From Mycolicibacterium tusciae JS617 (GTDB lineage: Bacteria; Actinomycetota; Actinomycetes; Mycobacteriales; Mycobacteriaceae), in NCBI RefSeq assembly GCF_000243415.2, contig NZ_KI912270.1, positions 2,046,001-2,110,000 of the forward strand: 64,000 nt of DNA, written 5' to 3'. The notes under the pieces were generated by a model, which ran no database searches, was not told the DNA's origin, and saw nothing but the letters and a program-made list of their open reading frames with translations. Positions 1 through 9,517 of this stretch are shown here, piece by piece (positions within the stretch are counted from its first letter, which is position 1; every line of letters starts with the position of its first letter). The position numbers were made by a program, and so were the translations under genes.

Positions 1-320
1 AAGACGACCCCGAGCACGTCGAGGTCTTCGCAGCCTGCGATGAAGCCGGGATGCGGGACGTCCGTACCCGCGAGCGTGCGCAGCGCCGCCATCTCACGAA
101 GCATTGTCTTGTCGCTCGTCGGCCTCGGATGAAGGGGCGGGCGGCGCAACACCATCGGGCGCCCGTCGATGTGCAACCGCACCACGATGTTCTGCGTCCC
201 GCCGGTAAGGGGTTCCACGTCGGTGACGGCCGATCCCAGCCCCTGCTGTTGCGCCCAGCGCTGCACCGCAGCCTGGTCGTCGTCGCTCAGTGTCGGCAGC
301 TGCAGCGCGTGATCGGACAT
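1..320 (-). CDS. Phosphotransferase (APH/choline-kinase-like family), 3' end outside the window
   Basis: Reading the minus strand from the ATG at 320 gives an open frame that runs off the left edge, about 106 residues. The N-terminal half of a kinase-like fold is visible: a glycine-rich LTGGTQNIVVRL loop near residues 38-49, then a MVLRRPP strand where the ATP-anchoring Lys would lie, then REMAALRTLAG and a VPHPGFI segment. This is typical of the mycobacterial APH-type phosphotransferases often found beside acyl-CoA dehydrogenases; their substrates are mostly unknown. The catalytic HGD and DxD motifs lie outside the window. The overlapping plus-strand frame at 51-650 is a shadow. Confidence 0.75.
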   Translation of the reverse strand, partial: MSDHALQLPTLSDDDQAAVQRWAQQQGLGSAVTDVEPLTGGTQNIVVRLHIDGRPMVLRRPPLHPRPTSDKTMLREMAALRTLAGTDVPHPGFIAGCEDLDVLGVV

Positions 321-344
321 GCCTACATGGTGTCAGGTCGGACG

Positions 345-1709
345 CTAAGCCTGATAGTTCAGGCAGGATTCGGCGCCGTTGATCACGCCTTGGCGGTACG
401 CCTCGACCCTGGCCCAGCCTGCACCCTGACGTTCGACATCACCGTCACCGCGGAACACCAGCAACGCCTTGATGCCTTCGTCCAGGTCTCCTGGCGAGAT
501 GTGGTAGGTGCTGGTCTCGGGACGGTTGTAGAGGATCACGCTCGCCGTGTAGCCGCCTGCCAGGCAGTCGCCGCGCAACGTCGAGGTCTTCACGTCGGAC
601 TCGTCGCCCAGCCTGGTCAATGCCGCCAGTCCCCATTGGGTGGCGAGTAGCGTGACGACCGCGTAGTCGCCGCCCTGTTTGTAGACCTCGGGCATCGCGT
701 CGACGTTGTCCCAGCCCACGTAATCCTCTGGTACGCAATAGAACAGCGCATATCCCTCTGCCGACTGATCTCCGCACATCGGCGGATTGGCCGGGTCGAA
801 CGGCTCGATCGCATGCAACGGCACCCACTGCTGGCCGTTGGAGATCTCCGGGTACAGCTGGGTGAAGTAGTCCTCGATGTCATACGGCACTCCGTTGATG
901 ATCGAGTCGTAGGGAGAGTCTCCCCCGCGCGACGCATCCTCCTGATCGTTGAACGGAAGTGCGAGCACCATCGGCTCGTCGTCACGGTAGTCCTTGCACC
1001 TGCCCAGCCCGTTGTCGTAACCGTCCTGGAAGGCGCTTACCCGGTCGAACCCACTGCCGTGGGCGTCCGGGTCGATCTTGGATGTGCCGGGCGTATCACG
1101 CAGGTCGAGAACACCCGCCAGGGCGCTGTCCAGATCGGCGGCGTTGACATCGAACACCTTGTCGTCCTGCGCATGTCGTGACCATGCGCCCGCGAAGCAG
1201 TCGGCTTGCAGTTCCTTGGTGACGGTGCGGCCGGTGAAGTTCGAGCGCGCCTGAACGGCATGGCCCCATTCGTGCGCCATCACCACCGCGATGGTGAAAG
1301 GCCCGAACTTGTCCTGCAATTCGGGCAGCAGCTGCTGGGCGTCCCACGCGACGACGTCCTCGGTCGAGCAGTAGAAGGCGTTGCCCGCCACCTCTTCCGG
1401 CGAGGTGGTGCACGGCGGAGCAGGACTGTCAGCGGTGACCGCGTAGTAGCCGCCGGAGATCTGCTCGAACTCCTTGTCGTAGAGCTGTGGGTACTGCTCG
1501 GCCCAGTATTGCTCCAGGTCCGCAATGGCCTGCATTGCGATCTTGTTCACCGGCGCCGACGCGTCACCGTCGATCGTGACGTTGCTGATGTCCGGCGGCG
1601 CCCCGGCCTTCGTCTTCTCGCCCTGTATCGACGGCCCGGCTTTCGTGCCACCCCCGCAGCCCGCCACCAGCAGGACAACAGCCGCGGCCGCGGCCACCCT
1701 TATGCGCAT
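345..1709 (-). CDS. Exported lipoprotein, neutral zinc metallopeptidase with a degenerate second domain
   Basis: The 454-residue protein starts at the ATG at 1709 (a TTG six bases upstream is less likely). The N-terminus is a lipoprotein signal: MRIRV, a hydrophobic stretch, then VAGC with the lipidated Cys at 18. Residues about 100-180 form a metallopeptidase domain with HEWGH at 146-150 and a downstream ELQADCFAG, the zinc-ligand arrangement of the putative neutral zinc metallopeptidase family (Pfam PF04228 type). Residues about 310-390 repeat the same layout: Cys, FYC.PEDYVGWD, TQWGL at 357-361, RGDCLAGGY. The two zinc His and the catalytic Glu are missing there, so this half looks like a pseudo-peptidase. 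Likely attached to the outer face of the membrane. Substrate unknown. Confidence 0.8.
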   Translation of the reverse strand: MRIRVAAAAAVVLLVAGCGGGTKAGPSIQGEKTKAGAPPDISNVTIDGDASAPVNKIAMQAIADLEQYWAEQYPQLYDKEFEQISGGYYAVTADSPAPPCTTSPEEVAGNAFYCSTEDVVAWDAQQLLPELQDKFGPFTIAVVMAHEWGHAVQARSNFTGRTVTKELQADCFAGAWSRHAQDDKVFDVNAADLDSALAGVLDLRDTPGTSKIDPDAHGSGFDRVSAFQDGYDNGLGRCKDYRDDEPMVLALPFNDQEDASRGGDSPYDSIINGVPYDIEDYFTQLYPEISNGQQWVPLHAIEPFDPANPPMCGDQSAEGYALFYCVPEDYVGWDNVDAMPEVYKQGGDYAVVTLLATQWGLAALTRLGDESDVKTSTLRGDCLAGGYTASVILYNRPETSTYHISPGDLDEGIKALLVFRGDGDVERQGAGWARVEAYRQGVINGAESCLNYQA

Positions 1710-1757
1710 GGGCAAACATTAGCGGCCAAGATCAGAATTTGGGCAGCAAGTGCGCGT

Positions 1758-3494
1758 TCAGTCCAGAATGCGTCGCGCCACGTTCGTCGTCGCCAGGTCG
1801 AGGAGTTCATCGGCCCGCCCCGCGAGAATCGTGCGGATCGCGTACAACGAGAAGCCCTTCGCCTGTTCAACCGTGATCGCAGGAGGAATCGACAGCTCCT
1901 GCCTGGCGGTCACCACATCGATGAGTGCGGGCCCGTTGTATTCAAACGCGTCGACCAGTGCCCGCTCCAGATCGGCCGGTTGCTCGACGCGTCGGCCGAA
2001 AATTCCCATCGCCTGTGCAACGGCGGCAAAGTCGGGGTTGACCAGATCGGTACCGAAATTCACGATGCCCGCGGCCTTCATCTCCAGTTCGACGAAGTTC
2101 AACGAGGAGTTGTTGAACACGATCACCTTCACTGGCAGCCGGTTCTGGATCAGTGTCGTCAACTCGCCGAACAACATCGTCAGCCCGCCGTCGCCGGCAA
2201 GCGCGACCACTTGGCGGTCGCGGTAGGCCGTTTGTGCGCCGATCGCCAACGGCAGGGCGCACGCCATGGTGCCGTGGTTGAACGACCCGATGAGTCGTCG
2301 GCGGCCGTTCATCGAGAGGTATCGAGCCGCCCACACCACGGGCGAACCGACGTCGGCAGTGAACACCGCATCGTCGGCAGCCAACCGATTGGCAAGGCCG
2401 GCAAGGTATTCGGGGCGGATCGGCGTGCGATCGCGATCGTTGACCGCGAGGTCATCCATGCGCTTGCGGGTCTTGGAATAGTGGCGCAGCGCCCGGTCCA
2501 GGTGGTCGCGTTCGGTCTTCTGTCTCAGCAGTGGGGCCAGCGCAGCGACGGTGTCTTTGACGGTGCCCACCATGCCGAGGTCGACCGGCGTGCGACGGCC
2601 GAGGTTGCGGCCACGGACGTCGACCTGGATGACCTTGGCGTCGTCGGGATAGAACTGCTGGTACGGGAAGTCGGTGCCCAGCATCAGCAGCGCGTCGCAC
2701 TCCTTGATCGCCTTGTATCCCGAGGCGAAGCCGAGCAGTCCGGTCATGCCCACGTCGTACGGGTTGTCGTACTCGATGAACTCCTTGCCGCGTAGCGCAT
2801 GCACGATCGGCGCGTTCAGCGTCGCCGCCAGCGCAACCAGGGCATCGTGTGAGCCGGCGACTCCGGCGCCACCCAGAATAGTGACGGCCTTGGCTCCGTT
2901 GAGAATCGCGGCGGCGCGCTGCAGCGACTCGTCATCGGGGCGCACCACCGAGGACGTCGCAACGACCGGACGTGCGCTCCATCCGGACGCGTCAGCGCGC
3001 TGCAGGAAGATCTCACCGGGGACGACGACGACCGCGACGCCGTTCTCCTCCACGGCCGCGCGCATCGCCATCTCGAGGATGCGCGGCAACATCTCGGGGG
3101 TGCTGACGAGTTCGCAGTAGACGCTGCACTCGCGGAACAGGCTCTGCGGGTGCGTCTCCTGGAAGTACTCCGAACCGATCTCGGTGCGCGGGATGTGCGC
3201 GGCGATCGCCAGCACCGGGACGCGGCTGCGCTGCGCATCGAACAGCCCGTTGATCAGATGCAGGTTGCCGGGGCCGCAGCTGCCCGCGCACACGGCCAGA
3301 CCGCCGGTGAGTGCCGCATCCGCTGCGGCCGCGAACCCCGCGGTCTCTTCGTGACGGACGTGCTCCCACGTGATTTCGCCCGAGCGGCGAATCGCGTCGG
3401 TGAAACCGTTGAGGCTGTCGCCGGGTAGGCCGTAGACACGCTGAATGCCACTGATCCGCAAGGCCTCGATGACGTGATCGGCAACAGTCGCCAT
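1758..3494 (-). CDS. Thiamine-pyrophosphate enzyme, pyruvate oxidase/pyruvate:quinone dehydrogenase type
   Basis: The 578-residue protein (start MATVADHV; a GTG at 3503 would add three residues) has the three-domain layout of acetolactate synthase-like TPP enzymes. The N-terminal PYR domain contains the catalytic Glu in HVRHEETAGFAA and the GSCGPGNLHL loop. A central FAD-type domain follows, and the C-terminal PP domain has the GDGGLTMLFGEL...FNNSS TPP/Mg motif. Length and order match PoxB (572 residues in E. coli), which converts pyruvate to acetate and CO2 and passes electrons to quinone. A related TPP decarboxylase cannot be excluded. An IS1182-family element begins only 43 bp upstream of this start, so the native promoter is probably displaced. 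Confidence 0.8.
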   Translation of the reverse strand: MATVADHVIEALRISGIQRVYGLPGDSLNGFTDAIRRSGEITWEHVRHEETAGFAAAADAALTGGLAVCAGSCGPGNLHLINGLFDAQRSRVPVLAIAAHIPRTEIGSEYFQETHPQSLFRECSVYCELVSTPEMLPRILEMAMRAAVEENGVAVVVVPGEIFLQRADASGWSARPVVATSSVVRPDDESLQRAAAILNGAKAVTILGGAGVAGSHDALVALAATLNAPIVHALRGKEFIEYDNPYDVGMTGLLGFASGYKAIKECDALLMLGTDFPYQQFYPDDAKVIQVDVRGRNLGRRTPVDLGMVGTVKDTVAALAPLLRQKTERDHLDRALRHYSKTRKRMDDLAVNDRDRTPIRPEYLAGLANRLAADDAVFTADVGSPVVWAARYLSMNGRRRLIGSFNHGTMACALPLAIGAQTAYRDRQVVALAGDGGLTMLFGELTTLIQNRLPVKVIVFNNSSLNFVELEMKAAGIVNFGTDLVNPDFAAVAQAMGIFGRRVEQPADLERALVDAFEYNGPALIDVVTARQELSIPPAITVEQAKGFSLYAIRTILAGRADELLDLATTNVARRILD

Positions 3495-3510
3495 TGCGCC
3501 CACACTATGC

Positions 3511-3533
3511 GATTTCGGTGCGCCAGCAGTCGC
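3511..3533. repeat. Left half of an intergenic palindrome split by IS1182 copy 1
   Basis: GATTTCGGTGCGC at 3511-3523 is the left arm. The complementary arm CGCACCGAAACC lies at 5439-5450 on the far side of the insertion sequence. Joined across the element they form a hairpin just after the SDR stop codon, like the intact one at 32687-32738. Probably a former terminator. Confidence 0.75.
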
Positions 3534-3537
3534 TCAG

Positions 3538-5424
3538 CGGGTTGTTTCGAAATGGCGTGTCGGTGTGAGTGCCTGATTTGTTGGTCGTCGAGAATGTGTT
3601 GGTGGCCAAGGGGTATCGACCGGTAGTGCGTGATCAGCAGTTCTTAGTTCCGCCGGATATGCGGGAGTGGCTGCCTGCGGATCATTCGGTGTGGGCGTTG
3701 ATCGGGATCGTGGAGGGGTTGGACACCTCGGCGTTTCACCACCAGCGACGGACCGGTGGTGTCGGGCGGGCCGGGTATGACCCCGACATGTTGGTGACGC
3801 TGCTGATCTGGGCGTGGTCGCAGGGGGTGCGGTCCTCGCGTCGGATCGAGCGGGCGTGTGCTGATGTGGTGTCTTATCGGGTGATCTGTGCTGGTGATGG
3901 GCCTGATCACGTCACGATCGCGCGGTTTCGCGCCGAGAACCACGCCGCGTGTGAGCAGTTGTTCACCGAGGTGTTGATGTTGGCTGCCGGGCTGGGGTTG
4001 GGCCGGCTGGAGACTGTGGCACTCGACGGAGTCAAGATCGCCTCGAACGCGTCGCTGTCGGCCAACCGCACCACCTCGGGGCTAGCCAAGGCCGCCGCGG
4101 CGGAGGCGGCCCGAATCGCCAAGGCTGCGGCGGCCGCACACGAAGCCACTGATGCCGCCGAGGACGAGATGTTTGGCGACGATAACCCGGGGTCGGTACC
4201 GGCCGAGTTGACCGATCCGGCGGTGCTGGCTAAACGCATCGCCGAAGCGCTGGCACGGCGCAACGCCGAGGACACCGCCCAGGGGCCCGCCGCCGATGAT
4301 GGTGCACCGGCTGCGGAATCGGTTGAGCTCGAACGGGTTGCCCACGACCGATCGGGGCGCATCGCCCAAGCCCAGGCCCGCATCGACGCCGAGATCGCCG
4401 CCGAACGCGCCGAACGCGACGCCTTGGTGGGCAAGTATCTGGCGCGCATCGCGGCCGGGGAGAAGATGACCGGCCGGATCCCGGCCGGCGCCCAGGTGGC
4501 GATGGCCGAGCGGGTGCTGGCCGCGGCGGTGGCCAGGTCGCAGGCCAAACACCAGAGTTGGGCCGCACGCGGCGCGGTCGGCGCCCGACGTCCGGGGCGC
4601 TCACCGGCGCCCGTCGAGCAGAACGCCCGGGTCCGTCAGGCGCGAGCGCGACTGGAGCGGGCCCGGGCCGCGCAGGTGGCTGCCGCCCAGGCCGCCACCA
4701 ACGTCGAACGCACGGCCAATCTCACCGATCCCCAATCACGGATCCAGCCGTTGCGCGGGGGTGGCTGGCTGCAGGGCTACAACTGCCAGGCAGTCACCGC
4801 CGCTGACGGGCTGATCGTGGCCACCGGGGTGGGCACCAGCCCGGTGGACAACCAGTACTACACCGACATGATCGACAAGGCCATCAAGTCCGCGGACCTG
4901 ATCACCGGCCACCGCCGCGATGACACATCAACCACGGCCACCGCCTCCTCGATCGCGATGGTGCTCGCCGACGCCGGCTACTGCACGAACGAGAACCTGA
5001 CCGCGCCAGGACCAGACCGGCTGATCGCTACCGGCAAGGCCCGCGACGTGCACCACGCGGCCACCGAACATCCCACTCAAGGGCCACCGCCCACCGACGC
5101 CGATCCGATCGCGGCGATGGCTCACCGGTTACGCACCCCGCAGGGAATCATTCAGTACGCCATGCGATCTCACATCGCCGAGACACCATTCGGACATGCC
5201 AAGCACAACCTCGGATTCCGCCGATTCACCGGCAGAGGCCTGGCCCGAGCACGCAGCGAATGGACATTCCACGCCGCGGTCCACAACATCGGCAAGATCC
5301 TCAACCACCTCGCCAGCACACCACTGCCCGCCTGATCGGGCGGCCCCAGTACTAACACTCACCATCGATCCAGCGACGAACTATGCCCGTCGATCCAGCG
5401 AGAACTTCAATTCGAGACAGCCCG
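3538..5424 (+). mobile_element. IS1182-family insertion sequence, copy 1 (intact)
   Basis: The boundaries were set by comparing this copy with the second one (45962-49155). Terminal inverted repeats start CGGGTTGTTTCGAAATG on the left. On the right they end CAATTCGAGACAGCCCG, matching at about 14 of 17-18 positions. TCAG flanks both ends (3534-3537 and 5425-5428) as a probable 4-bp target duplication. The length is 1887 bp, with one transposase gene. The element sits inside an intergenic palindrome (see 3511-3533). Confidence 0.85.
3569..5335 (+). CDS. IS1182-family transposase, full length
   Basis: The 588-residue protein starts with GTG and has the DUF772-type N-terminus (RPVVRDQQFLVPPDMREWL) followed by a DDE nuclease domain. 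Candidate catalytic residues are Asp in VALDGVKIASNAS, Asp in LADAGYCTNENL and Glu in HIAETPFGHAKHN. A long Ala/Glu-rich insertion (about residues 165-360) separates the first two acidic motifs. No frameshift or stop is seen, so this copy could be active and could supply transposase to the broken copy at 46 kb. The antisense frames in this region are shadows. Confidence 0.9.
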   Translation: MPDLLVVENVLVAKGYRPVVRDQQFLVPPDMREWLPADHSVWALIGIVEGLDTSAFHHQRRTGGVGRAGYDPDMLVTLLIWAWSQGVRSSRRIERACADVVSYRVICAGDGPDHVTIARFRAENHAACEQLFTEVLMLAAGLGLGRLETVALDGVKIASNASLSANRTTSGLAKAAAAEAARIAKAAAAAHEATDAAEDEMFGDDNPGSVPAELTDPAVLAKRIAEALARRNAEDTAQGPAADDGAPAAESVELERVAHDRSGRIAQAQARIDAEIAAERAERDALVGKYLARIAAGEKMTGRIPAGAQVAMAERVLAAAVARSQAKHQSWAARGAVGARRPGRSPAPVEQNARVRQARARLERARAAQVAAAQAATNVERTANLTDPQSRIQPLRGGGWLQGYNCQAVTAADGLIVATGVGTSPVDNQYYTDMIDKAIKSADLITGHRRDDTSTTATASSIAMVLADAGYCTNENLTAPGPDRLIATGKARDVHHAATEHPTQGPPPTDADPIAAMAHRLRTPQGIIQYAMRSHIAETPFGHAKHNLGFRRFTGRGLARARSEWTFHAAVHNIGKILNHLASTPLPA

Positions 5425-5428
5425 TCAG

Positions 5429-5450
5429 CGGTGATTACCGCACCGAAACC
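5429..5450. repeat. Right half of the palindrome split by IS1182 copy 1
   Basis: CCGCACCGAAACC at 5438-5450 pairs with the arm at 3511-3523. It sits 2 bp beyond the stop codon of the SDR gene, consistent with an original terminator for that gene. Confidence 0.7.
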
Positions 5451-5452
5451 AC

Positions 5453-6220
5453 CTACTTAGGGGCGAAGCGCTGACCCGCGTCCAGGCGCAGGCACTGCCC
5501 GTTGAGCATCGGGTTCTCGACGATCGCAGTCACGAGCTTCGCGTACTCCTCCGGCTTGCCGAGGCGCTTCGGGAACGCCGCGTCCTTCGTCAGCGCCTTG
5601 GCGAACTCGTCGGGGATGCCCTCGGTGAGACCCGTGGCGAACAGGCTCGGCGCGATCGCGAGTGCGCGGATGCCCAGGCTGCCCATATCGCGGGCCATGG
5701 TGAGGCACATCCCGGCGATGCCGGCCTTCGACGCGGTGTACGCGACCTGCCCGATCTGGCCCTCGAAGGCGGCGATCGAGGCGGTGTTGATGATGACGCC
5801 GCGCTCTTCCTGCTCGTCATCGACTAGGTCCTGCTTGCTCATCTGCCATCCGGCCAGCCTGCTGATGTTGAAGGTGGCGATGAGGTTGAGGTCGACGCTC
5901 TTACGGAAGGCCTCCAGGCTGTGCGGGCCGTCTTTCTTGACCGTGCGCTCGGCGGCGCCGCCGCCGGCGGTCGTAACGATGATGTGGAGTCCGCCGAGCT
6001 GGTCGATGGCCTGCTGCAGTACTTTCTCCGTGCCCTCGAAGTCGGTGACGTCGACCTCGTGGAACGAGCCGCCGATGGCGTCAGCGACTTCCTTGCCCTT
6101 CGATTGCGGGCGGTCCAGCACTGCCACGCTAGCGCCGCGCTTGGCCAGCAATTCGGCCGTGGCCTTGCCAAAGCCAGACGCCCCACCGACGATGATGGCC
6201 TTCTTGCCGTCGATCTCCAT
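5453..6220 (-). CDS. Short-chain dehydrogenase, 3-hydroxyacyl-CoA dehydrogenase type II-like
   Basis: The 255-residue classical SDR has the NAD-binding GGASGFGKA at the N-terminus, VDVTD, TTAGGG (in place of NNAG), NTASIAAFEG with the catalytic Ser, and YTASK (Tyr and Lys). The sequence most resembles HSD17B10-like 3-hydroxy-2-methylbutyryl/3-hydroxyacyl-CoA dehydrogenases of beta-oxidation; the exact substrate is not shown. A clear ribosome binding site (GGGAG) lies 7 bases before the ATG. The gene ends just inside the IS1182-split palindrome. It probably forms its own transcription unit, divergent from the molybdo-enzyme gene at 6320. Confidence 0.8.
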   Translation of the reverse strand: MEIDGKKAIIVGGASGFGKATAELLAKRGASVAVLDRPQSKGKEVADAIGGSFHEVDVTDFEGTEKVLQQAIDQLGGLHIIVTTAGGGAAERTVKKDGPHSLEAFRKSVDLNLIATFNISRLAGWQMSKQDLVDDEQEERGVIINTASIAAFEGQIGQVAYTASKAGIAGMCLTMARDMGSLGIRALAIAPSLFATGLTEGIPDEFAKALTKDAAFPKRLGKPEEYAKLVTAIVENPMLNGQCLRLDAGQRFAPK

Positions 6221-6319
6221 TTGAGCTCCCTTTCCAAAATGTGCCCGGACTGTAAAGCAACCTAGCTGATGTCACTTTTCGGTAAGCCTTTCGGGTCGGC
6301 ACGTGGGTAGCTTGGCGTC

Positions 6320-7852
6320 ATGACCGCCCGTGGCGCCAAAGCGATGGCAGGGGTCGCTGCCGCGGCCGTCGCGCTCGGCGTGGCCCAATTGCTCGCCGTT
6401 TTCTTCGGTCCCGAGGCCGACTCCCGCAACGCCGTCGGATCAGCCGTCATCGACCTCACCCCCGGCCCGGTGAAGGAATGGGCCATCCAGACCTTCGGCA
6501 CGGCCGACAAGCTGTTTTTGACCGTGGCGGTAGTGGGGGTGATCGCGGCGCTGGCAGCGGTGACCGCACAGTACGAAACGCGCCGCGTTCCGGTGGGCAG
6601 CGCCGCGATCGTGCTGGCCGGGATCGCGGGCAGCGCAGCCGTACTGTCCCGTGCGGGGGCCACCGCCGCAGACATCGTGCCGACGGTCATCGGCACCGTG
6701 TGCGGCGTCGCCGTGCTGCGGCTGCTGACCTCCGGCCGGTTCACCGACCAGCCCGAAGTCGACCCCGCGGCCGACGCCCCCGATCGCGGCAGACGACTGT
6801 CGCTCGTCACGCTCGGCTTCCTGGGAGCGGGAGCGCTCACGGGGGTCGGTGGTGCGGTGCTGTCGCGGCTGACGACCTCTGTCTCGGGCGATCGCAAGGC
6901 TTTCGAGCTCCCGAAGATCGATGTGGCCGCACCGGCGGTCCCGCCGGCTGTGCAACCGCAGGGCGTTGCACTGCCGTCCTTCATCACCGGCAACGAGGAT
7001 TTCTACCGGATCGACACCGCCCTGTCGGTGCCACAGCTGAGCCGGGCCGACTGGGAACTGAAGATCCACGGCATGGTCGATCGCGAGATCACCTATCGCT
7101 TCGACGATCTGGACTCCTTCGAGGTCATCGAGAAGCTGGTGACGCTGACGTGTGTGTCCAATCCCGTCGGCGGTGACCTGGTCGGAAACGCGGCGTGGAC
7201 CGGTTATCGCGTCCGGGATCTGCTGGCGAAGGCGGGCATTCACTCCGATGCGGACATGGTGCTGTCGACGTCGATCGACGGGTTCACCGCGGGCAGCCCC
7301 GTCGAGGCGCTCACCGACGACCGCGACTCGCTGCTCGCGGTCGGCATGAACGGCCAGCCGCTGCCCACCGAACACGGCTACCCCGCACGTCTGGTCGTCC
7401 CCGGCCTCTACGGCTACGTGTCGGCCACCAAGTGGGTCGTCGACCTTGAGCTCACCCGGTTCGACCGCGCGCAGGGGTACTGGACGCCGCTGGGCTGGTC
7501 GGCGCGCGGGCCGATCAAGACGCAATCCCGCATCGACGTGCCACGCAGCGGCGCGGACGTGGCACAGGGCGCGGTGACATTCGGTGGGGTCGCGTGGGCC
7601 CAGGACCGCGGTGTGCGGTCAGTCGAGGTGCGAATCGATGAGGGCGACTGGGAGCAGGCCGACCTCGGCGCGAACTACGCCAACGACACCTGGCGGCTAT
7701 GGAGTTTCGGATGGCAGGCCACCCAGTCGGGGCTGCACACGATTTCGGTACGCGCGACCGACAACACCGGCTACATCCAGACCGCCGAGAGCGCCGACCC
7801 GGTTCCCGACGGCGCCACCGGCTGGCACACCGTCTCCTTCGCCGTCAAATGA
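6320..7852 (+). CDS. Membrane-anchored molybdopterin oxidoreductase, sulfite-oxidase fold
   Basis: The 510-residue protein begins with a membrane region of about 190 residues and four to five hydrophobic segments (about 7-30, 64-83, 93-110, 116-135, 160-183). The sulfite oxidase-like molybdopterin domain (about 225-415) follows, with the Mo-ligand Cys in TLTCVSNPVGG at 278, the GYRVRDLLAKAG segment and the GYPARLVVPGLYGY loop. A C-terminal immunoglobulin-like dimerisation domain (FGGVAWAQDRGVRSVEVRID) completes it. This matches mycobacterial membrane-bound SO-family proteins of unknown substrate. The catalytic domain likely faces outside. A sulfite dehydrogenase or a YedY-like methionine-sulfoxide reductase role is possible. 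Confidence 0.85.
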   Translation: MTARGAKAMAGVAAAAVALGVAQLLAVFFGPEADSRNAVGSAVIDLTPGPVKEWAIQTFGTADKLFLTVAVVGVIAALAAVTAQYETRRVPVGSAAIVLAGIAGSAAVLSRAGATAADIVPTVIGTVCGVAVLRLLTSGRFTDQPEVDPAADAPDRGRRLSLVTLGFLGAGALTGVGGAVLSRLTTSVSGDRKAFELPKIDVAAPAVPPAVQPQGVALPSFITGNEDFYRIDTALSVPQLSRADWELKIHGMVDREITYRFDDLDSFEVIEKLVTLTCVSNPVGGDLVGNAAWTGYRVRDLLAKAGIHSDADMVLSTSIDGFTAGSPVEALTDDRDSLLAVGMNGQPLPTEHGYPARLVVPGLYGYVSATKWVVDLELTRFDRAQGYWTPLGWSARGPIKTQSRIDVPRSGADVAQGAVTFGGVAWAQDRGVRSVEVRIDEGDWEQADLGANYANDTWRLWSFGWQATQSGLHTISVRATDNTGYIQTAESADPVPDGATGWHTVSFAVK

Positions 7853-7872
7853 TTCACATGCTCCCCTCGAGC

Positions 7873-7927
7873 GAGCGTGAGCTTGTGCACGAGATTTTCG
7901 CTGGATCTCGCACATAAGCTCACGTTC
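7873..7927. repeat. Long intergenic hairpin between the molybdo-enzyme and ligB
   Basis: GAGCGTGAGCTTGTGC followed by ACGAGAT pairs with a right arm ending TAAGCTCACGTTC, about 19 of 23 positions, around a short TTTTCGCTGG loop. It starts 21 bp after the upstream stop codon and ends before the ligB ribosome binding site (AGGACAGGAG). Probably a terminator or a dispersed mycobacterial palindromic repeat; there is no U-tract. Confidence 0.6.
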
Positions 7928-7949
7928 GGCGGAAGGACAGGAGAAACCC

Positions 7950-9497
7950 GTGCATCTGCTTGACGTCGTCACCGCGTCGACGGAGGTCGGCGCCACCTCG
8001 GCCCGGCTGAAGAAGATCGGCGTCATCGCCGACCTGCTGCGCCGCACCGGTGAACAGGGAGACGCCACGCTGGTCGCGGTGGTCGTCTCGTGGCTGTCGG
8101 GAGAGCTTCCGCAACGCCAGATCGGGGTCGGCTGGGCGGCGCTGCGGACGTTGCCGCCCCCGGCGCCGGAGGCATCGCTGACAGTCTTGGACGTCGACGC
8201 CCGCTTCAGCGAAATCGGCGCCGTCGCGGGCAAGGGCTCCCAAGCGCGCCGCGCCGAGATGGTCTCAGGACTGTTCGGACAGGCCACCGACGCCGAGCAG
8301 ACGTTCCTGCGCCGCCTGCTCGGCGGTGAACTCCGTCAGGGAGCGCTGCTCGGAGTGATGGCCGACGCGGTCGCCAAGGCCGCCGATCTTCCGGCGCCCG
8401 CGGTGCGGCGTGCGGCCATGCTCGGCGGCGATCTGCCCGCGGTCGCTGCCGCGGCGCTGACCGCGGGCGAGGCTGCGCTGGAGCAGTTCACCCTCAAGGT
8501 AGGCCAGCCCGTCGGACCGATGCTCGCCCAAACCGCCACTAGCGTTGCCGATGCACTCGAACGCATCGGCGGCACAGCGGTTTTCGAGGCCAAGCTGGAT
8601 GGGGCGCGAGTGCAGATTCACCGTGCCGGCGATGCCGTGTGGATCTACACGCGAAGTCTCGACGACGTCACCGCCCGGCTGCCCGAGGTGGTAGATGCGA
8701 CGCTGGCGCTGCCTGTCACCGATTTGATCGCCGACGCCGAGGCGATCGCACTGCGCCCCGATGGCCGTCCACATCGATTCCAGGTCACCGCGTCCCGATT
8801 CGGGCGTTCGGTCGACATCGCCGCGGCAAGAACCGCCCAACCACTGTCGATGTTCGTGTTCGACCTTCTGCATCTCGACGGCACCGACCTGCTCGATCTG
8901 CCGACGAGTGAACGTATTGCGGCTCTCGACGCGATCGTTCCGAAGGAGCACCGCGTCGACCGGCTGATCACCGAAAGTACCGAGGCGGCACAGGACTTTC
9001 TCGACGTGACACTGGCGGCGGGCCACGAAGGCGTCATGGCGAAATCGCTGACGACACCCTATGAGGCAGGTCGCCGCGGCGCGGGCTGGCTGAAGGTCAA
9101 ACCGGTACACACGTTGGATCTGGTGGTGTTGGGCGTCGAATGGGGGTCGGGCCGCCGCACCGGGAAGCTGTCGAACATCCATCTCGGCGCCAGGGATGAC
9201 GCGACGGGCGAATTCGTCATGCTCGGAAAGACTTTCAAGGGCATGACGGATGCGATGCTGGCGTGGCAGACCACCCGCTTCCTGGAACTGGCCGACGGTC
9301 CGACCGACGGTTATGTCGTGAAGGTGCGGCCCGAGCAAGTGGTCGAGATCGCGCTCGACGGTGTACAGACCTCGTCGCGCTATCCCGGCGGGATGGCGCT
9401 GCGCTTCGCGCGGGTGCTTCGCTACCGCGACGACAAGAGCCCCGCCGAGGCCGACACCATCGACACCGTCCGCGCCCTCTACCAGCGCGGAGACTGA
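7950..9497 (+). CDS. ligB: ATP-dependent DNA ligase (LigB type)
   Basis: The 515-residue protein is close in length to M. tuberculosis LigB (507). An N-terminal DNA-binding domain (about 1-205) precedes the adenylation domain with motif [11 protein letters not shown] (active-site Lys at 215), motif [13 protein letters not shown], motif IV EGVMAKS and motif V GWLKVKP. An OB-fold domain finishes the protein. It seals nicks using ATP, through an enzyme-AMP intermediate, and is normally dispensable beside the NAD-dependent LigA. The GTG start at 7950 is supported by AGGACAGGAG a few bases upstream. It is followed by the DosR-box-bearing promoter of the nitroreductase gene. Confidence 0.9.
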   Translation: MHLLDVVTASTEVGATSARLKKIGVIADLLRRTGEQGDATLVAVVVSWLSGELPQRQIGVGWAALRTLPPPAPEASLTVLDVDARFSEIGAVAGKGSQARRAEMVSGLFGQATDAEQTFLRRLLGGELRQGALLGVMADAVAKAADLPAPAVRRAAMLGGDLPAVAAAALTAGEAALEQFTLKVGQPVGPMLAQTATSVADALERIGGTAVFEAKLDGARVQIHRAGDAVWIYTRSLDDVTARLPEVVDATLALPVTDLIADAEAIALRPDGRPHRFQVTASRFGRSVDIAAARTAQPLSMFVFDLLHLDGTDLLDLPTSERIAALDAIVPKEHRVDRLITESTEAAQDFLDVTLAAGHEGVMAKSLTTPYEAGRRGAGWLKVKPVHTLDLVVLGVEWGSGRRTGKLSNIHLGARDDATGEFVMLGKTFKGMTDAMLAWQTTRFLELADGPTDGYVVKVRPEQVVEIALDGVQTSSRYPGGMALRFARVLRYRDDKSPAEADTIDTVRALYQRGD

Positions 9498-9517
9498 GCC
9501 TTAAAAAGTCCCACCAA

